Shown in pieces: positions 36,805 to 46,131 of a DNA stretch of 64,000 bases. How positions within the stretch are numbered: the stretch's first letter is position 1; each line of letters opens with the position of its first letter. The translations under genes and the position numbers were made by a program. The notes under the pieces are model-generated. The model was not told where the DNA came from, searched no databases, and was given only the letters and a program-made list of their open reading frames with translations. The DNA comes from Maridesulfovibrio sp. (GTDB lineage Bacteria > Desulfobacterota > Desulfovibrionia > Desulfovibrionales > Desulfovibrionaceae), in NCBI RefSeq assembly GCF_963666665.1, contig NZ_OY762999.1, positions 2,981,501 to 3,045,500 on the forward strand. Direction: 5' to 3'.

Positions 36805-38427
36805 ATGCAGCAGACATTCCTGCAATCACTCGGAACCAACTTCCTCGGCCATGCTCCAAAATGGTACAAGCAAGTTATTCTGGCCTTTCTGATCATCAAT
36901 CCCATACTCATGTTCACAGCCGGACCACAGGTTGCAGGCTGGGCGCTGATTGCCGAATTCATTTTCACACTGGCAATGGCACTGAAATGCTACCCCCTGC
37001 CCGCCGGCGGACTGCTGGCAATTGAAGCTGTCGTCATGGGCCTGACTTCAACAGAGACCATCTACCACGAAGCACTGAACAACTTTGAAGTTATCCTGCT
37101 GCTTATCTTCATGGTTGCGGGTATCTATTTCATGAAGGAATTCCTACAATTCACCTTTACCCGCATTCTGGTCCGGGTTCACTCCAAAATTGCTATCTCG
37201 CTGATGTTCTGCTTTGCCGGAGCATTCCTCTCTGCATTTCTGGACGCCCTCACAGTTACTGCGGTCATCATTGCCGTAGCCTACAGTTTCTACAATATCT
37301 ACCACAGGTTTGCCTCCGGCAAGACCCTGCATTGCGAGCACGACCTCTGCAGCGATCAGGCGGTAATTGAAAAGAACCGCTCAGACCTGAAAGAGTTCCG
37401 GGCCTTCCTGCGCAACCTGATGATGCACGGAGCAGTAGGAACCGCATTAGGCGGAGTATGTACGCTGGTTGGTGAACCCCAGAACCTGCTTATCGGCGGT
37501 GAGATGGGCTGGCATTTTGTGGAATTCTTTCTGGAAGTCATGCCCGTATCAATGCCTGTACTGGCAGTAGGGCTGCTGACCTGTATGACCGTGGAAAAAT
37601 TTCATCTTTTCGGCTATGGCGCAAAGCTGCCCGGAAACATCCGTTCACACCTGCTTGAAACAGCGGTAAAAATGGAAGAAAAACAGGGACAGGCGGGTAA
37701 AACCAGACTGATCATCCAATCCCTGACCGGTGTCTGGCTGGTTGTGGCTCTTGCTTTCCACCTTGCAGCAGTAGGTATCATCGGACTTTCCGTCATCATC
37801 TTCCTTACTTCCATGAACGGTTACATCGAAGAACACCAGCTTGGTAAGGCTTTTGAAGAAGCACTTCCTTTTACTGCCCTGCTGGTCGTATTCTTCTCCA
37901 TTGTAGCTGTCATTCATGATCAGGAAATATTCCACCCGATCATTGAATTCGTTCTCAGCATGCAAGGACATACACAGCTTGCAGCATACTACATTGCCAA
38001 CGGATTGCTCTCCGCAATCTCAGACAACGTATTTGTTGCTACTGTCTATATATCGGAAACAAAACTTCACTTTATCAAACTGCTGGGGACTCTCCCTGAC
38101 ATCGGTATGAGCGCTCAGGCTCTGATGGAAAAGCTTACCGATCCTCATCTGGCGAGGATCGATGTTGTCGCAGGCATGCCTCAGGCTACCGCTACGAAAG
38201 TACTTGAAACCATGCATCACTTCGACAAGCTGGCCGTTGCCATTAACACTGGAACCAACATCCCCAGTGTGGCGACCCCTAACGGTCAGGCAGCCTTCCT
38301 CTTTCTCCTGACATCCGCTCTTGCTCCGGTTATACGCCTCTCATATGGCCGGATGGTAATGCTGGCATTACCATACACCATCACAATGTCCCTGACCGGC
38401 CTCGCGGCAGTTAATTACTTCTTGTAA
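36805..38427 (+). CDS. nhaB: Na+/H+ antiporter NhaB
   Basis: A 540-residue polytopic antiporter. The N-terminus (FLGHAPKWYKQVILAFLIINPI) and the helices LIFMVAGIYFMKEFLQFTFTRI and AFLSAFLDALTVTAVIIAVA are the well-known NhaB signature, and the length is typical (about 510-540). It expels Na+ in exchange for protons, electrogenically. GGAG lies just upstream of the ATG. Beside an SLC13 sodium-coupled transporter, it fits a marine cell that cycles Na+ across the inner membrane. Confidence 0.94.
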   Translation: MQQTFLQSLGTNFLGHAPKWYKQVILAFLIINPILMFTAGPQVAGWALIAEFIFTLAMALKCYPLPAGGLLAIEAVVMGLTSTETIYHEALNNFEVILLLIFMVAGIYFMKEFLQFTFTRILVRVHSKIAISLMFCFAGAFLSAFLDALTVTAVIIAVAYSFYNIYHRFASGKTLHCEHDLCSDQAVIEKNRSDLKEFRAFLRNLMMHGAVGTALGGVCTLVGEPQNLLIGGEMGWHFVEFFLEVMPVSMPVLAVGLLTCMTVEKFHLFGYGAKLPGNIRSHLLETAVKMEEKQGQAGKTRLIIQSLTGVWLVVALAFHLAAVGIIGLSVIIFLTSMNGYIEEHQLGKAFEEALPFTALLVVFFSIVAVIHDQEIFHPIIEFVLSMQGHTQLAAYYIANGLLSAISDNVFVATVYISETKLHFIKLLGTLPDIGMSAQALMEKLTDPHLARIDVVAGMPQATATKVLETMHHFDKLAVAINTGTNIPSVATPNGQAAFLFLLTSALAPVIRLSYGRMVMLALPYTITMSLTGLAAVNYFL

Positions 38428-38435
38428 ACTGCCGC

Positions 38436-38461
38436 GCCGCACTTAAGCGGCACCCCTTTTT
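38436..38461 (+). terminator. Rho-independent terminator after nhaB
   Basis: GCCGC, a 6-nt ACTTAA loop and GCGGC followed by ACCCCTTTTT, starting 8 nt after the nhaB stop. A second hairpin (CCGGCAG-N8-CTGCCGG at 38464-38485) lies next to it and may serve the opposing hydE transcript. Confidence 0.65.
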
Positions 38462-38582
38462 CTCCGGCAGACTCTCCACTGCCGGGGAAAGAAGGGGGAA
38501 GAACTCTTCCATATCTCAAAACGTTCCGACATTAAGCCTGCCACACAGGTTGATCCCCAGACACAACTCTGCGGGCGCTTTG

Positions 38583-39599
38583 TCACGCATGAAGACATTC
38601 CTTGTCCTTAATTGTCCGCAGCGGAGACTGACCGCAGGTGGAGGAGGGACGGAAACCCGCTATTTTCAATCTCCGCTGCATCCGGACAACATTTTTCAAA
38701 ACAGAATCCGCTGATAAGTTCTTTCCGGGATAAATACTGTATTCCGAACGGACGGACTCCGGGGTAACAGAAGGCATAACCACGTTGGCTCCGGCCTCAA
38801 GCCCCTGCTCCCGTCCATTTGCAACCAGAGCATCCAAGGCGCTGGTTGCCGGGATATTAACCTTCGGATTCATGATCCGCACCAGCGCCGTTGCCCGCAA
38901 AGCTTCATCGAGACTTCCAGCCCAAAAACGGCCTAGAGGTGTATCCGGATGCGGAATAAACGGACCCACCGCTATCATATCCAGCGGCAATAAACTCAGT
39001 CGCCACAAATCCTCAGCCAGAATTTCCGGAGTCATGCCGGGTAAGCCTGTAATCAGACCGGAACCAGCTTCATAACCAAGGCTGCATAATGTTTCCAAAC
39101 GTGCAAGACGTTCGGAGACACTCTGTCCGGGCCGGAGTCGGGCGTGCAGTTCACTGTTGAAGGTCTCCATTTTCAAGAGATAACGGTCTGCTCCGCAATC
39201 CCGCCAGTATTTATATGTATCGCGGTCATGATCGCCAAGGCACAGGGTTACCGATACATCGGCATAAGCCTTGATGGATTGAACGATCTCTCCGATGAAA
39301 CGCGGATCCATATTTTTATCATCGCCTGACTGCAGGACCACAGTTCCCAGCCCCGCATCAATGGCGCAGCGGGCAGCTGAGAGAATTGAGTCCGCATCAA
39401 GGGAATAACGCTCCACTTGTCCGTTGCAGCAGCGAAGTCCGCAATAATGGCAGTTCTTGCGGCACTTGTTGGAGAATTCAACAACTCCGCGCTGAAAAAC
39501 ATCATCACCGAACACGGAATTACGGATTCCACGGGCTTGGGCAAATAACGCTTCAGGATTATCCGCCTTAAGGGCGTGCAATATTTCTTTTACGGTCAT
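38583..39599 (-). CDS. hydE: [FeFe]-hydrogenase maturase HydE (radical SAM)
   Basis: A 338-residue radical SAM enzyme. The CX3CX2C cluster loop reads CRKNCHYCGLR, and SAM-binding and barrel segments (LQSGDDKNMDPRFIG, TLCLGDHD, GLITGLPGMTPE) match HydE. HydE acts with HydG and HydF to build the diiron subcluster of the H-cluster. It is the last gene of the formate/hydrogen cluster, 36 nt after hydG. No hydF is in the window. Confidence 0.94.
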   Translation of the reverse strand: MTVKEILHALKADNPEALFAQARGIRNSVFGDDVFQRGVVEFSNKCRKNCHYCGLRCCNGQVERYSLDADSILSAARCAIDAGLGTVVLQSGDDKNMDPRFIGEIVQSIKAYADVSVTLCLGDHDRDTYKYWRDCGADRYLLKMETFNSELHARLRPGQSVSERLARLETLCSLGYEAGSGLITGLPGMTPEILAEDLWRLSLLPLDMIAVGPFIPHPDTPLGRFWAGSLDEALRATALVRIMNPKVNIPATSALDALVANGREQGLEAGANVVMPSVTPESVRSEYSIYPGKNLSADSVLKNVVRMQRRLKIAGFRPSSTCGQSPLRTIKDKECLHA

Positions 39600-39635
39600 A
39601 AATGATATCGTCGAGCTAATCGGCCTGCGAATGAA

Positions 39636-41045
39636 TCAAAGATACAAATCCCGCTCACCGTTTTCGATACGGTTAAGCCTATCTGCAACAGCAGCCCTGC
39701 GTTTTTCGGCAAGTCTTTCCAGCTCATGGCTGATCAGCGAAATGCCCAGCTCCTGCGTTTCCGCCTGGGCGTAATCCAGCAGGTATTCCTTGAAAGTCAG
39801 CAGAGCATTGGGATGGCAGAATTCCTGAATGAACCCTTTCTTTGCCAGCTCCATGAAGTGTTCTCCGGTCCTGCCAGCACGATAGCAGGCAGTGCACCAT
39901 GAAGGTACATAGCCATGCTCAACAATCTCTCCGATAACCTCTTCAAGACTGCGGTTATCTCCGATGCAGAATTGCTGCACATCCGGGCGGTCATAGTCTT
40001 GATCGCTGTACGCACCGGGATAAGTTCGAGATCCGGCACTGAGCTGCGAGATTCCGAGGTCGAGCAGTTCACGGCGCATTTCCCGGTTCTCGCGGGTACT
40101 GAGAATCAGCCCGGTATAAGGAACTGCAAGACGCAGCACAGCAACCAGCCGTTTGAACTGCTCATCAGAAATCTGGTAAGGCGGATTAAAGGCTATCTCG
40201 GCATTAAGGGCCGGTTCCAGCCGGGGAAAAGAGAGGGTATGCGGACCCACTCCGAACCTTGATTCCAGTTCTGCGGCATGGGCAAGTAAGGCAATGGTAT
40301 CAAAACGGTAGTCATAAAGCCCAAGCAGCGTACCCATACCGACATCATCGATGCCCGCTTCCATGGCCCGATGCATGGCATGCAAACGCCAGAGGTAATC
40401 TTTCTTGTATCCGGTAGGATGAAGTTCGGCATAAGTTTCACGGTGATAGGTTTCCTGAAAGCACTGATAGGTACCGATACCCACCTCGTGCAGTTTACGG
40501 AATCCTTCAACATCCAGAGGGGCGCAGTTGATGTTCACCCGCCTGATTTCGCCGCTCTTTTCCGAAACAGTGTCATATACATTGCGGACGGTTTCAGCTA
40601 TCCACTCAGCGCCGAATTTGGGATGCTCACCGTAAACCAGAAGCAGCCGTTTATGACCCTGATTTTCCAGCACGGTAACTTCCTGCCGGATTTCATCAGC
40701 ACTCAGGGTCCGGCGAAGCAACTCCTTATTCGTGTCTTTGAATCCGCAATAGGCACAACGGTTACCGCACTCGTTGGTCACATAGAGCGGAGCAAACAGC
40801 ACCAGACGATTGCCGTAAATGCCCTGTTTTACTTTGCGGGCGGTCTCAAAAATGGATTCGTTCAGCTCCGGGTCTTCGACCTGCAAAAGTCTTGCGGTCT
40901 CCTCAAGGGACAGCCCCTTTGCCTGAACAGCTTTATCCAAAATATCCTGAACTTGAGCGGCATCGGTCCGGGGAGTGGAATTCACTGTCTCCCAGATTTT
41001 TTCACCGTCAATAAAATCCATTAGTCCTGTACTATCCGGCTTCAT
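39636..41045 (-). CDS. hydG: [FeFe]-hydrogenase maturase HydG (tyrosine lyase, radical SAM)
   Basis: A 469-residue enzyme that cleaves tyrosine to make the CO and CN ligands of the H-cluster. The radical SAM loop is CGNRCAYCGF. The second cluster site at the C-terminus is CTAC, 22 residues, then Cys, the CX2CX22C motif that separates HydG from ThiH. A GGAG box precedes ATG 41045. It lies 35 nt after the sigma54 regulator gene and 36 nt before hydE. Confidence 0.95.
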   Translation of the reverse strand: MKPDSTGLMDFIDGEKIWETVNSTPRTDAAQVQDILDKAVQAKGLSLEETARLLQVEDPELNESIFETARKVKQGIYGNRLVLFAPLYVTNECGNRCAYCGFKDTNKELLRRTLSADEIRQEVTVLENQGHKRLLLVYGEHPKFGAEWIAETVRNVYDTVSEKSGEIRRVNINCAPLDVEGFRKLHEVGIGTYQCFQETYHRETYAELHPTGYKKDYLWRLHAMHRAMEAGIDDVGMGTLLGLYDYRFDTIALLAHAAELESRFGVGPHTLSFPRLEPALNAEIAFNPPYQISDEQFKRLVAVLRLAVPYTGLILSTRENREMRRELLDLGISQLSAGSRTYPGAYSDQDYDRPDVQQFCIGDNRSLEEVIGEIVEHGYVPSWCTACYRAGRTGEHFMELAKKGFIQEFCHPNALLTFKEYLLDYAQAETQELGISLISHELERLAEKRRAAVADRLNRIENGERDLYL

Positions 41046-41080
41046 AGAATCTCCGTTATCTGATCTGTAGCGAAAGCTTT

Positions 41081-42532
41081 TTACCTTTCGTTTTGTTCAA
41101 TGGCTGCAAGCCGGTAATAAAGCATGCGAATGGAAATCCCCAATCGCGCGGCGGCCTTGGTTTTGTTACCGCCAGTTGCAGCAAGAGCAGCATCTATATC
41201 CTGTTCAGTAGGTCTTACTTTTTTAGATTGATCTGACTTCCGGGCTGCGAAAGTTCTTTCATTTACGGGAGAACTCTTTTGCATCCCCCCGAAAAATCCG
41301 GACAAATGCTCGGACTGCAGCACTCGTGCATCATGCATGACCGAAACCCATTCCATGGCATTCTTGAGTTCCCGCACATTGCCCGACCACGGCTGATCCA
41401 ACAGGACTGCGGCCGCCTCAGGGCTGATCTCCGTAAATGCCTTGCCTCTTTTTGCGGCAAAAGCTCTCAAGAACGAGAGCGCCAAGGGGACAATATCATC
41501 AGGACGTTCACGAAGCGGAGGAACGACGATATTGCCGACCCGTAGACGATAATAAAGATCACTGCGGAAAAGCCCTTTTTTAATTCGTTCAGTCAGGTCG
41601 AGGTTCGTAGCGGCAATGATGCGTATGTCGGTCTCGACTTTAGTAAGCCCGCCGACACGGTAAAAACTTTTATTCTCAATGACCCGCAGAAGCTTAGCCT
41701 GCAACTCAACCGGGATTTCACCAATCTCGTCCAGAAAAAGAGTCCCGCCCTTAGCAAGGTCAATCTTGCCCCGTGCACCACGGGTGGCACTTCCGGTAAA
41801 AGCCCCGGCCTCGTAACCGAACAATTCACTTTCAAAAAGATTGGCCGGAAGGGCGGCACAGTTGATGTCCACAAACGGTCGCGGCGAACGGGAACTGTCC
41901 TCGCCGTAGTGGATCAGCTTGGCTACGATATCCTTGCCGACTCCGGTCTCTCCCTGAATTAGCACGGGCAGATCACGATCGTCATGATATAAGCGGGCCT
42001 GACTGACAACCTCCCACATGGCTTCGGAAAAGAAACCGATATTATCCAGTCCGGCCTGTTGGGCGAACTGCTGGCGCAATTGCGATAATTCGGCTCGCAT
42101 ATCACTGGTAGCCTCGGCGACAACCTCTTCAAAATGATCTGTCAGCTTTTCATTTTCCCGCAGAAGCGACTGATGCTCGGCCACTCGATCCAGCACCGCG
42201 GCGATCTCTCCCAGATTAATGGGCTTGGTTAGGTAGTCGTAGGCTCCGGCCCGCAAAGCTCCGATGGCAAGTTCAAGATCAGCGTGCCCGGTGTAAAGAA
42301 CCACGTCCGGCGCAGTGCTAAATGAAAGCCCTTTGATATCACGCACCAGCTCGATTCCGGTTCTGCCCGGCATCTGGATATCTGAAAGGACCATTTCAAA
42401 ATCATGGTTGCGGCAAATATTAAGGGCGGAAACAGCCTCTGCACACGGAGTGACAGCATGTCCCAGCAAAGCCAGATATTCGGCTAGAGAATCACGGGTC
42501 GGGGCATCATCGTCCACGAGTAAAATACGCAT
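41081..42532 (-). CDS. Sigma54-dependent response regulator of the formate/hydrogen cluster
   Basis: A 483-residue NtrC-family activator. Receiver: DDDAP, phospho-Asp in LSDIQMPGRTG and KPIN. A coiled linker precedes the AAA+ domain with GETGVGKD, GAFTGS (in place of GAFTGA), Walker B LFLDEIGE and a Fis helix-turn-helix (GGNKTKAAARLGISIRM). It is 5 nt after the kinase gene, so the pair belongs to the operon that also makes the hydrogenase and its maturases. Autocontrol through the promoter upstream of fdhF is an inference. Confidence 0.93.
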   Translation of the reverse strand: MRILLVDDDAPTRDSLAEYLALLGHAVTPCAEAVSALNICRNHDFEMVLSDIQMPGRTGIELVRDIKGLSFSTAPDVVLYTGHADLELAIGALRAGAYDYLTKPINLGEIAAVLDRVAEHQSLLRENEKLTDHFEEVVAEATSDMRAELSQLRQQFAQQAGLDNIGFFSEAMWEVVSQARLYHDDRDLPVLIQGETGVGKDIVAKLIHYGEDSSRSPRPFVDINCAALPANLFESELFGYEAGAFTGSATRGARGKIDLAKGGTLFLDEIGEIPVELQAKLLRVIENKSFYRVGGLTKVETDIRIIAATNLDLTERIKKGLFRSDLYYRLRVGNIVVPPLRERPDDIVPLALSFLRAFAAKRGKAFTEISPEAAAVLLDQPWSGNVRELKNAMEWVSVMHDARVLQSEHLSGFFGGMQKSSPVNERTFAARKSDQSKKVRPTEQDIDAALAATGGNKTKAAARLGISIRMLYYRLAAIEQNER

Positions 42533-42537
42533 CGCCT

Positions 42538-43647
42538 TTAGACTCCCCCGGATTCAGCGGGCAGTATGACCCGCAGCAATGCCCCGCCTTCGGGACGGTT
42601 CTCCGCAACGACGGATCCGCCTGCGGATTGCACGATTGTGCGTACTATAGACAGCCCGAGTCCCATGGAAGAGCCCGGTGACTTAGTTGAAAAAAACGGT
42701 TCAAAGAGCTCCTCCGCCAATTTCGGATCAAATCCCGGACCGTTATCTGCCACACTGAGCTCCACGGAATCGGCGCCTTGAGGTACAACCCGGATGGAAA
42801 TGGTTTTCTGGCAGGTGTCGCAGGTTTCAAGAGCCTGCATGGCATTGGCAACAAGATTCATGACCAGCTCTTCAAATCTGATACAGGTTCCGACCACAAG
42901 CTTTATCTCAGGGTCTACGGTAAGTTCCAAACCTATGCCTCTGGCAACCATCTGGGCCCTCATCAGGGACAGCGCAGACTGCACGGCTTTTCCAAGGTTG
43001 CAGAGTTCACCTGTCACGGTCTGGTTATTTCGCAGGTGCTCGCGCAGATGATTGACGATGGAATCAATACGATCCACCTGTCCGGCAATATTCTGCAGAA
43101 TACGGACGATTTTTTTATCAGGATTCTCGGAGCGGTCCTTGAGCAGCAAAGCAGATGCGGCAAGCAGACGTATTGCATTCAGCGGCTGATTGATTTCATG
43201 GGCTATGCCTCCGCCCACAACGGCAAAAGTCGTCACCCTGCTGGCCCGTTCCATGGCGGAGCGTGCTTCTTCCAGAGTCGCCTCTGCCTGCCGCTGGGCC
43301 GTAACATCACGGCCTACCGACTGATATTCAACAACATTCCCATCATCATCAAAAATTGCGCGGGTCACATACTGGACATGATGGACCTCTCCGGCAGCAT
43401 CAGTAAAACTTGGTTCAGTGACGATTTCCGGATTCTCTGGTGTCAGTGAATAGAGCATACGGACAATTCTCTCGCGCTCATCAGGATGCAAAAGTTCCTG
43501 AAAATGAGACGTAAGTAACTCGTCTGCACTCATGCCGTAGAAACGGCAAAAAGCACTGTTAACGAAGGTCAGCTTCCCGTCGGGACGGAAACGCCGGATA
43601 AGCTCCGTCTGGTCCTCGACCACGCTTCGATATATGGAATCTGTCAT
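42538..43647 (-). CDS. Cytosolic PAS-containing histidine kinase of the formate/hydrogen cluster
   Basis: A 369-residue soluble kinase: a PAS domain (about 5-125; RRFRPDGKLTFVNSAFCRFYG), HisKA with IAHEINQPLNAIRL, and an HATPase domain (NLVANAMQAL, DNGPGFDP, SMGLGLSIVRTI). No membrane segment, so it reads an internal signal, plausibly redox or hydrogenase-linked through PAS. It overlaps the hycB-like gene by 4 nt and is 5 nt from its regulator. The H-box family is that of NtrB/FixL-like kinases. Confidence 0.9.
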   Translation of the reverse strand: MTDSIYRSVVEDQTELIRRFRPDGKLTFVNSAFCRFYGMSADELLTSHFQELLHPDERERIVRMLYSLTPENPEIVTEPSFTDAAGEVHHVQYVTRAIFDDDGNVVEYQSVGRDVTAQRQAEATLEEARSAMERASRVTTFAVVGGGIAHEINQPLNAIRLLAASALLLKDRSENPDKKIVRILQNIAGQVDRIDSIVNHLREHLRNNQTVTGELCNLGKAVQSALSLMRAQMVARGIGLELTVDPEIKLVVGTCIRFEELVMNLVANAMQALETCDTCQKTISIRVVPQGADSVELSVADNGPGFDPKLAEELFEPFFSTKSPGSSMGLGLSIVRTIVQSAGGSVVAENRPEGGALLRVILPAESGGV

Positions 43648-44150
43648 AATGATGTGCTCCGCGCACTTACCCGCCGCTTATCAGCTGAGAGTTTTTTCAA
43701 AGACTCGCTGGAAAAAAGACTCAACGCCCCGGCCGGACACACGGAAACACAAGCCGGTTTATCGCGATGCCCTTCGCAGAGATCACACTTATGCGCTACC
43801 GGAGCTTCACATTCAGCATTGATTATGCCGACCTGCATGGCTCCGAAAGGACACGCCGCCAGACAAGCCTTGCAGCCGAAACAACGTTCGGCATCAATGA
43901 CCACAGCCTTTCCGCTGTAACCGATCGCTCCCACCGGACAGGCAGCGGCACAAGGTGCGTCCTCGCACTGACGGCACTGAATCGGTGCGGTAACACCGGA
44001 TTCGCGCACAACAGAAATACGGGGCCTAAATGGAAGGCCGTTTTCCATGGCCTGTCCCATGTCAGCTCCCATATGAGCGTCAACACAGGCGATCTCGCAA
44101 GCACGGCAACCTATGCAACGGGAAGGCACAGCCAGCACAAAAGCATTCAT
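43644..44150 (-). CDS. HycB/HydN-like electron-transfer protein with four [4Fe-4S] clusters (second copy)
   Basis: A 168-residue ferredoxin-type subunit with four cysteine groups: CIGCRACEIAC, CRQCEDAPCAAACP, CFGCKACLAACP and CDLCEGHRDKPACVSVCP. These bind four [4Fe-4S] clusters as in HycB and HydN. It shuttles electrons between formate dehydrogenase and hydrogenase. It lies 2 nt after hydA and 4 nt overlap before the kinase. The twin gene upstream (45541-46131) gives the two-HycB arrangement seen in hydrogen-dependent CO2 reductases. Confidence 0.9.
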   Translation of the reverse strand: MNAFVLAVPSRCIGCRACEIACVDAHMGADMGQAMENGLPFRPRISVVRESGVTAPIQCRQCEDAPCAAACPVGAIGYSGKAVVIDAERCFGCKACLAACPFGAMQVGIINAECEAPVAHKCDLCEGHRDKPACVSVCPAGALSLFSSESLKKLSADKRRVSARSTSL

Positions 44151-44152
44151 GG

Positions 44153-45541
44153 CTAATGTCCCCCGCTCCCGGTCCCATAATGGGTGTGCAGAAGTTCATG
44201 AGATTTGTGTCCGAGAGGTTCACCCAGATATTTATCATACAAAGCCGCAACTGCCTCGTTTTTATGCGAAGCACGAACCGGAAGTTCCTTATCATGACGG
44301 TGTAATCCGCCACGGCGCTTGGCAATCACCTCGGCACGGTCAATTCCGGGCAGAAGTTTCGGCTGGCCCCCTCCGGCAACGCAACCTCCGGGGCAGCACA
44401 TTACTTCCATGAAATCAAAATCGGCCTTTCCGGCACGGACATCTTCAAGAAGCGGGGCGGCATTAGCCAGACCGGAAACGATCACCGCACGAACAGTTTT
44501 TCCGGCAACCTCTATGAATGCCCTGCGGATACCCTCTCCTGCCGGGGAGAACACAACCCCGCTCTCACAGACATCCTTACCGCTGGTAACGGCAATGGCT
44601 GTTCGCAAAGCAGCTTCCATGACTCCTCCGGTGGCTCCGAAGATAACCCCGGCCCCGGAATAGAGGCCCATGGGAACATCAAAATCCTCTTCAGGCATTT
44701 CAGCAAAGTTGATGCCTTTCTCCTTCAGCATGGCGGCAAGTTCAGTCACGGTAAGCACTGCATCAACGTCCGGCTGTCCGCTGGACTGCATTTCAGGACG
44801 GGCAGCCTCATGCTTTTTGGCTGTGCAGGGCATGACCGCTACACTGGCGATAGACTCTGCGCCGACTCCGACGATTTCTGCCCCGTAAGTTTTGAAGAGC
44901 GCTCCGGCCATCTGCTGCGGGGATTTGCAGCTGGAAAGATGATCGGTCAGATCAGGCCATGCTGTCTCCATGTAACGCACCCAACCGGGACAACAGGAAG
45001 TGAACATGGGCATCGTTCCGCCGGACTTAATCCGGTCCAGCAACTCCGAAGACTCTTCCATGATGGTCACATCCGCCGCGAAAATAGTATCGTAAACAGC
45101 ATCAAAACCAAGACGGCGCAGGGAAGCCGCAAGCTGTCCCGGAGTCAGGGTTCCCGGAGCAAGACCGTATTCTTCAGCAATGGAAGTACGTACCGCCGGA
45201 GCACACTGAACCATGGATTTCTTAGCCGGATCAGCAAGCAGTTCCGCAACTTTTTTGGTATCGTTGCGAAAATGAGCAGCAAACAGAGGTGCACTGTCAT
45301 CGTCAGCAAGGCCGCGCGCTCTGCGCATGGCGGGCAACTCATCCGCCGCATCGTCAAAAGGAGAAACAAATGCGGAACAGGTCAATACGCACTGACCGCA
45401 GATAACACATTTAGAAGTATCAATGGTCTGGGCTTCACCTTCAGCACCGACAATAGCATCTACAGGGCAGACTTCGGCGCAGCGGCGACAACCGGTACAG
45501 ACCGCGGAATCAATTGCCACTACTTGAGAATCATCCATCAT
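44153..45541 (-). CDS. hydA: [FeFe] hydrogenase catalytic subunit (HydA)
   Basis: A 462-residue cytosolic [FeFe] hydrogenase. The N-terminus has two [4Fe-4S] ferredoxin motifs (CTGCRRCAEVCP and CVICGQCVLTC). The H-cluster motifs are L1 FTSCCPGW, L2 MPCTAKKHEA and L3 EVMCCPGGCVAGGGQP, all complete. No Tat or other signal peptide is seen, in contrast to the periplasmic Desulfovibrio enzyme. It reduces protons or oxidises hydrogen. The position between two hycB-like genes, after fdhF, fits a formate-hydrogen coupling complex. Confidence 0.95.
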   Translation of the reverse strand: MMDDSQVVAIDSAVCTGCRRCAEVCPVDAIVGAEGEAQTIDTSKCVICGQCVLTCSAFVSPFDDAADELPAMRRARGLADDDSAPLFAAHFRNDTKKVAELLADPAKKSMVQCAPAVRTSIAEEYGLAPGTLTPGQLAASLRRLGFDAVYDTIFAADVTIMEESSELLDRIKSGGTMPMFTSCCPGWVRYMETAWPDLTDHLSSCKSPQQMAGALFKTYGAEIVGVGAESIASVAVMPCTAKKHEAARPEMQSSGQPDVDAVLTVTELAAMLKEKGINFAEMPEEDFDVPMGLYSGAGVIFGATGGVMEAALRTAIAVTSGKDVCESGVVFSPAGEGIRRAFIEVAGKTVRAVIVSGLANAAPLLEDVRAGKADFDFMEVMCCPGGCVAGGGQPKLLPGIDRAEVIAKRRGGLHRHDKELPVRASHKNEAVAALYDKYLGEPLGHKSHELLHTHYGTGSGGH

Positions 45542-46131
45542 TACATTTCCTCCCCAGCTCTGGCTCCGACTCCGGCAAGGGCCAATGCAGCTTCAATATT
45601 GCGGCGTTTCTTAATTTTCATGGGATCAATCAAAGTCAAAGCGTCTTTAGGACAGGCTTCCACACAGGCCGGGCCTTCTTCACGTTCGTGGCAGAGGTCG
45701 CATTTGCTGGCTAGAAGTGCGGGTTCAACAATGTAAGAATCAGGATTATGCGGATCAACCACCCTGCGCAGGGCGGGACGACCATCTTTCCAGATCTGGG
45801 CCATTTCCATAGCTCCAAAAGGACAGGCTGCAAGGCAGGTCTTGCAACCAACACAGCGTTCCTCATCCACCTGCACTCCGGAATCAGTGCGCTGGATAGC
45901 ACCATTAGGACAGACTGCAGCGCATGGTGCGTCCTCGCAATGACGGCAGCCCACCGGGACACAGACTTCTTCTGCGCGGATCAGGTAAAGACGGGGAGAA
46001 AGCGATCCCTGCAAGCTTCCCACAGAAACACCGCCCTGCAGGTGAGCAGCAGCGCAGGCCAGTTCACAGGCCCGGCAACCGATGCACTTTGCAGCATTGG
46101 CAAGGACAAAGGGGCTTAAACGTGATGACAT
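45541..46131 (-). CDS. HycB/HydN-like electron-transfer protein with four [4Fe-4S] clusters (first copy)
   Basis: A 196-residue four-cluster ferredoxin-type protein: CIGCRACELAC, CRHCEDAPCAAVCP, CVGCKTCLAACP and CDLCHEREEGPACVEACP. It is somewhat longer than its paralogue downstream. It overlaps fdhF by 16 nt and hydA by one base (TAATG), so production of the subunits is tightly coupled. It is the expected partner of the formate dehydrogenase. Confidence 0.9.
   Translation of the reverse strand: MSSRLSPFVLANAAKCIGCRACELACAAAHLQGGVSVGSLQGSLSPRLYLIRAEEVCVPVGCRHCEDAPCAAVCPNGAIQRTDSGVQVDEERCVGCKTCLAACPFGAMEMAQIWKDGRPALRRVVDPHNPDSYIVEPALLASKCDLCHEREEGPACVEACPKDALTLIDPMKIKKRRNIEAALALAGVGARAGEEM

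Noticed and set aside
44810..45736. Open frame on the plus strand antisense to hydA (308 codons)
   Set aside because: It mirrors the hydrogenase gene, whose H-cluster motifs settle the coding strand.
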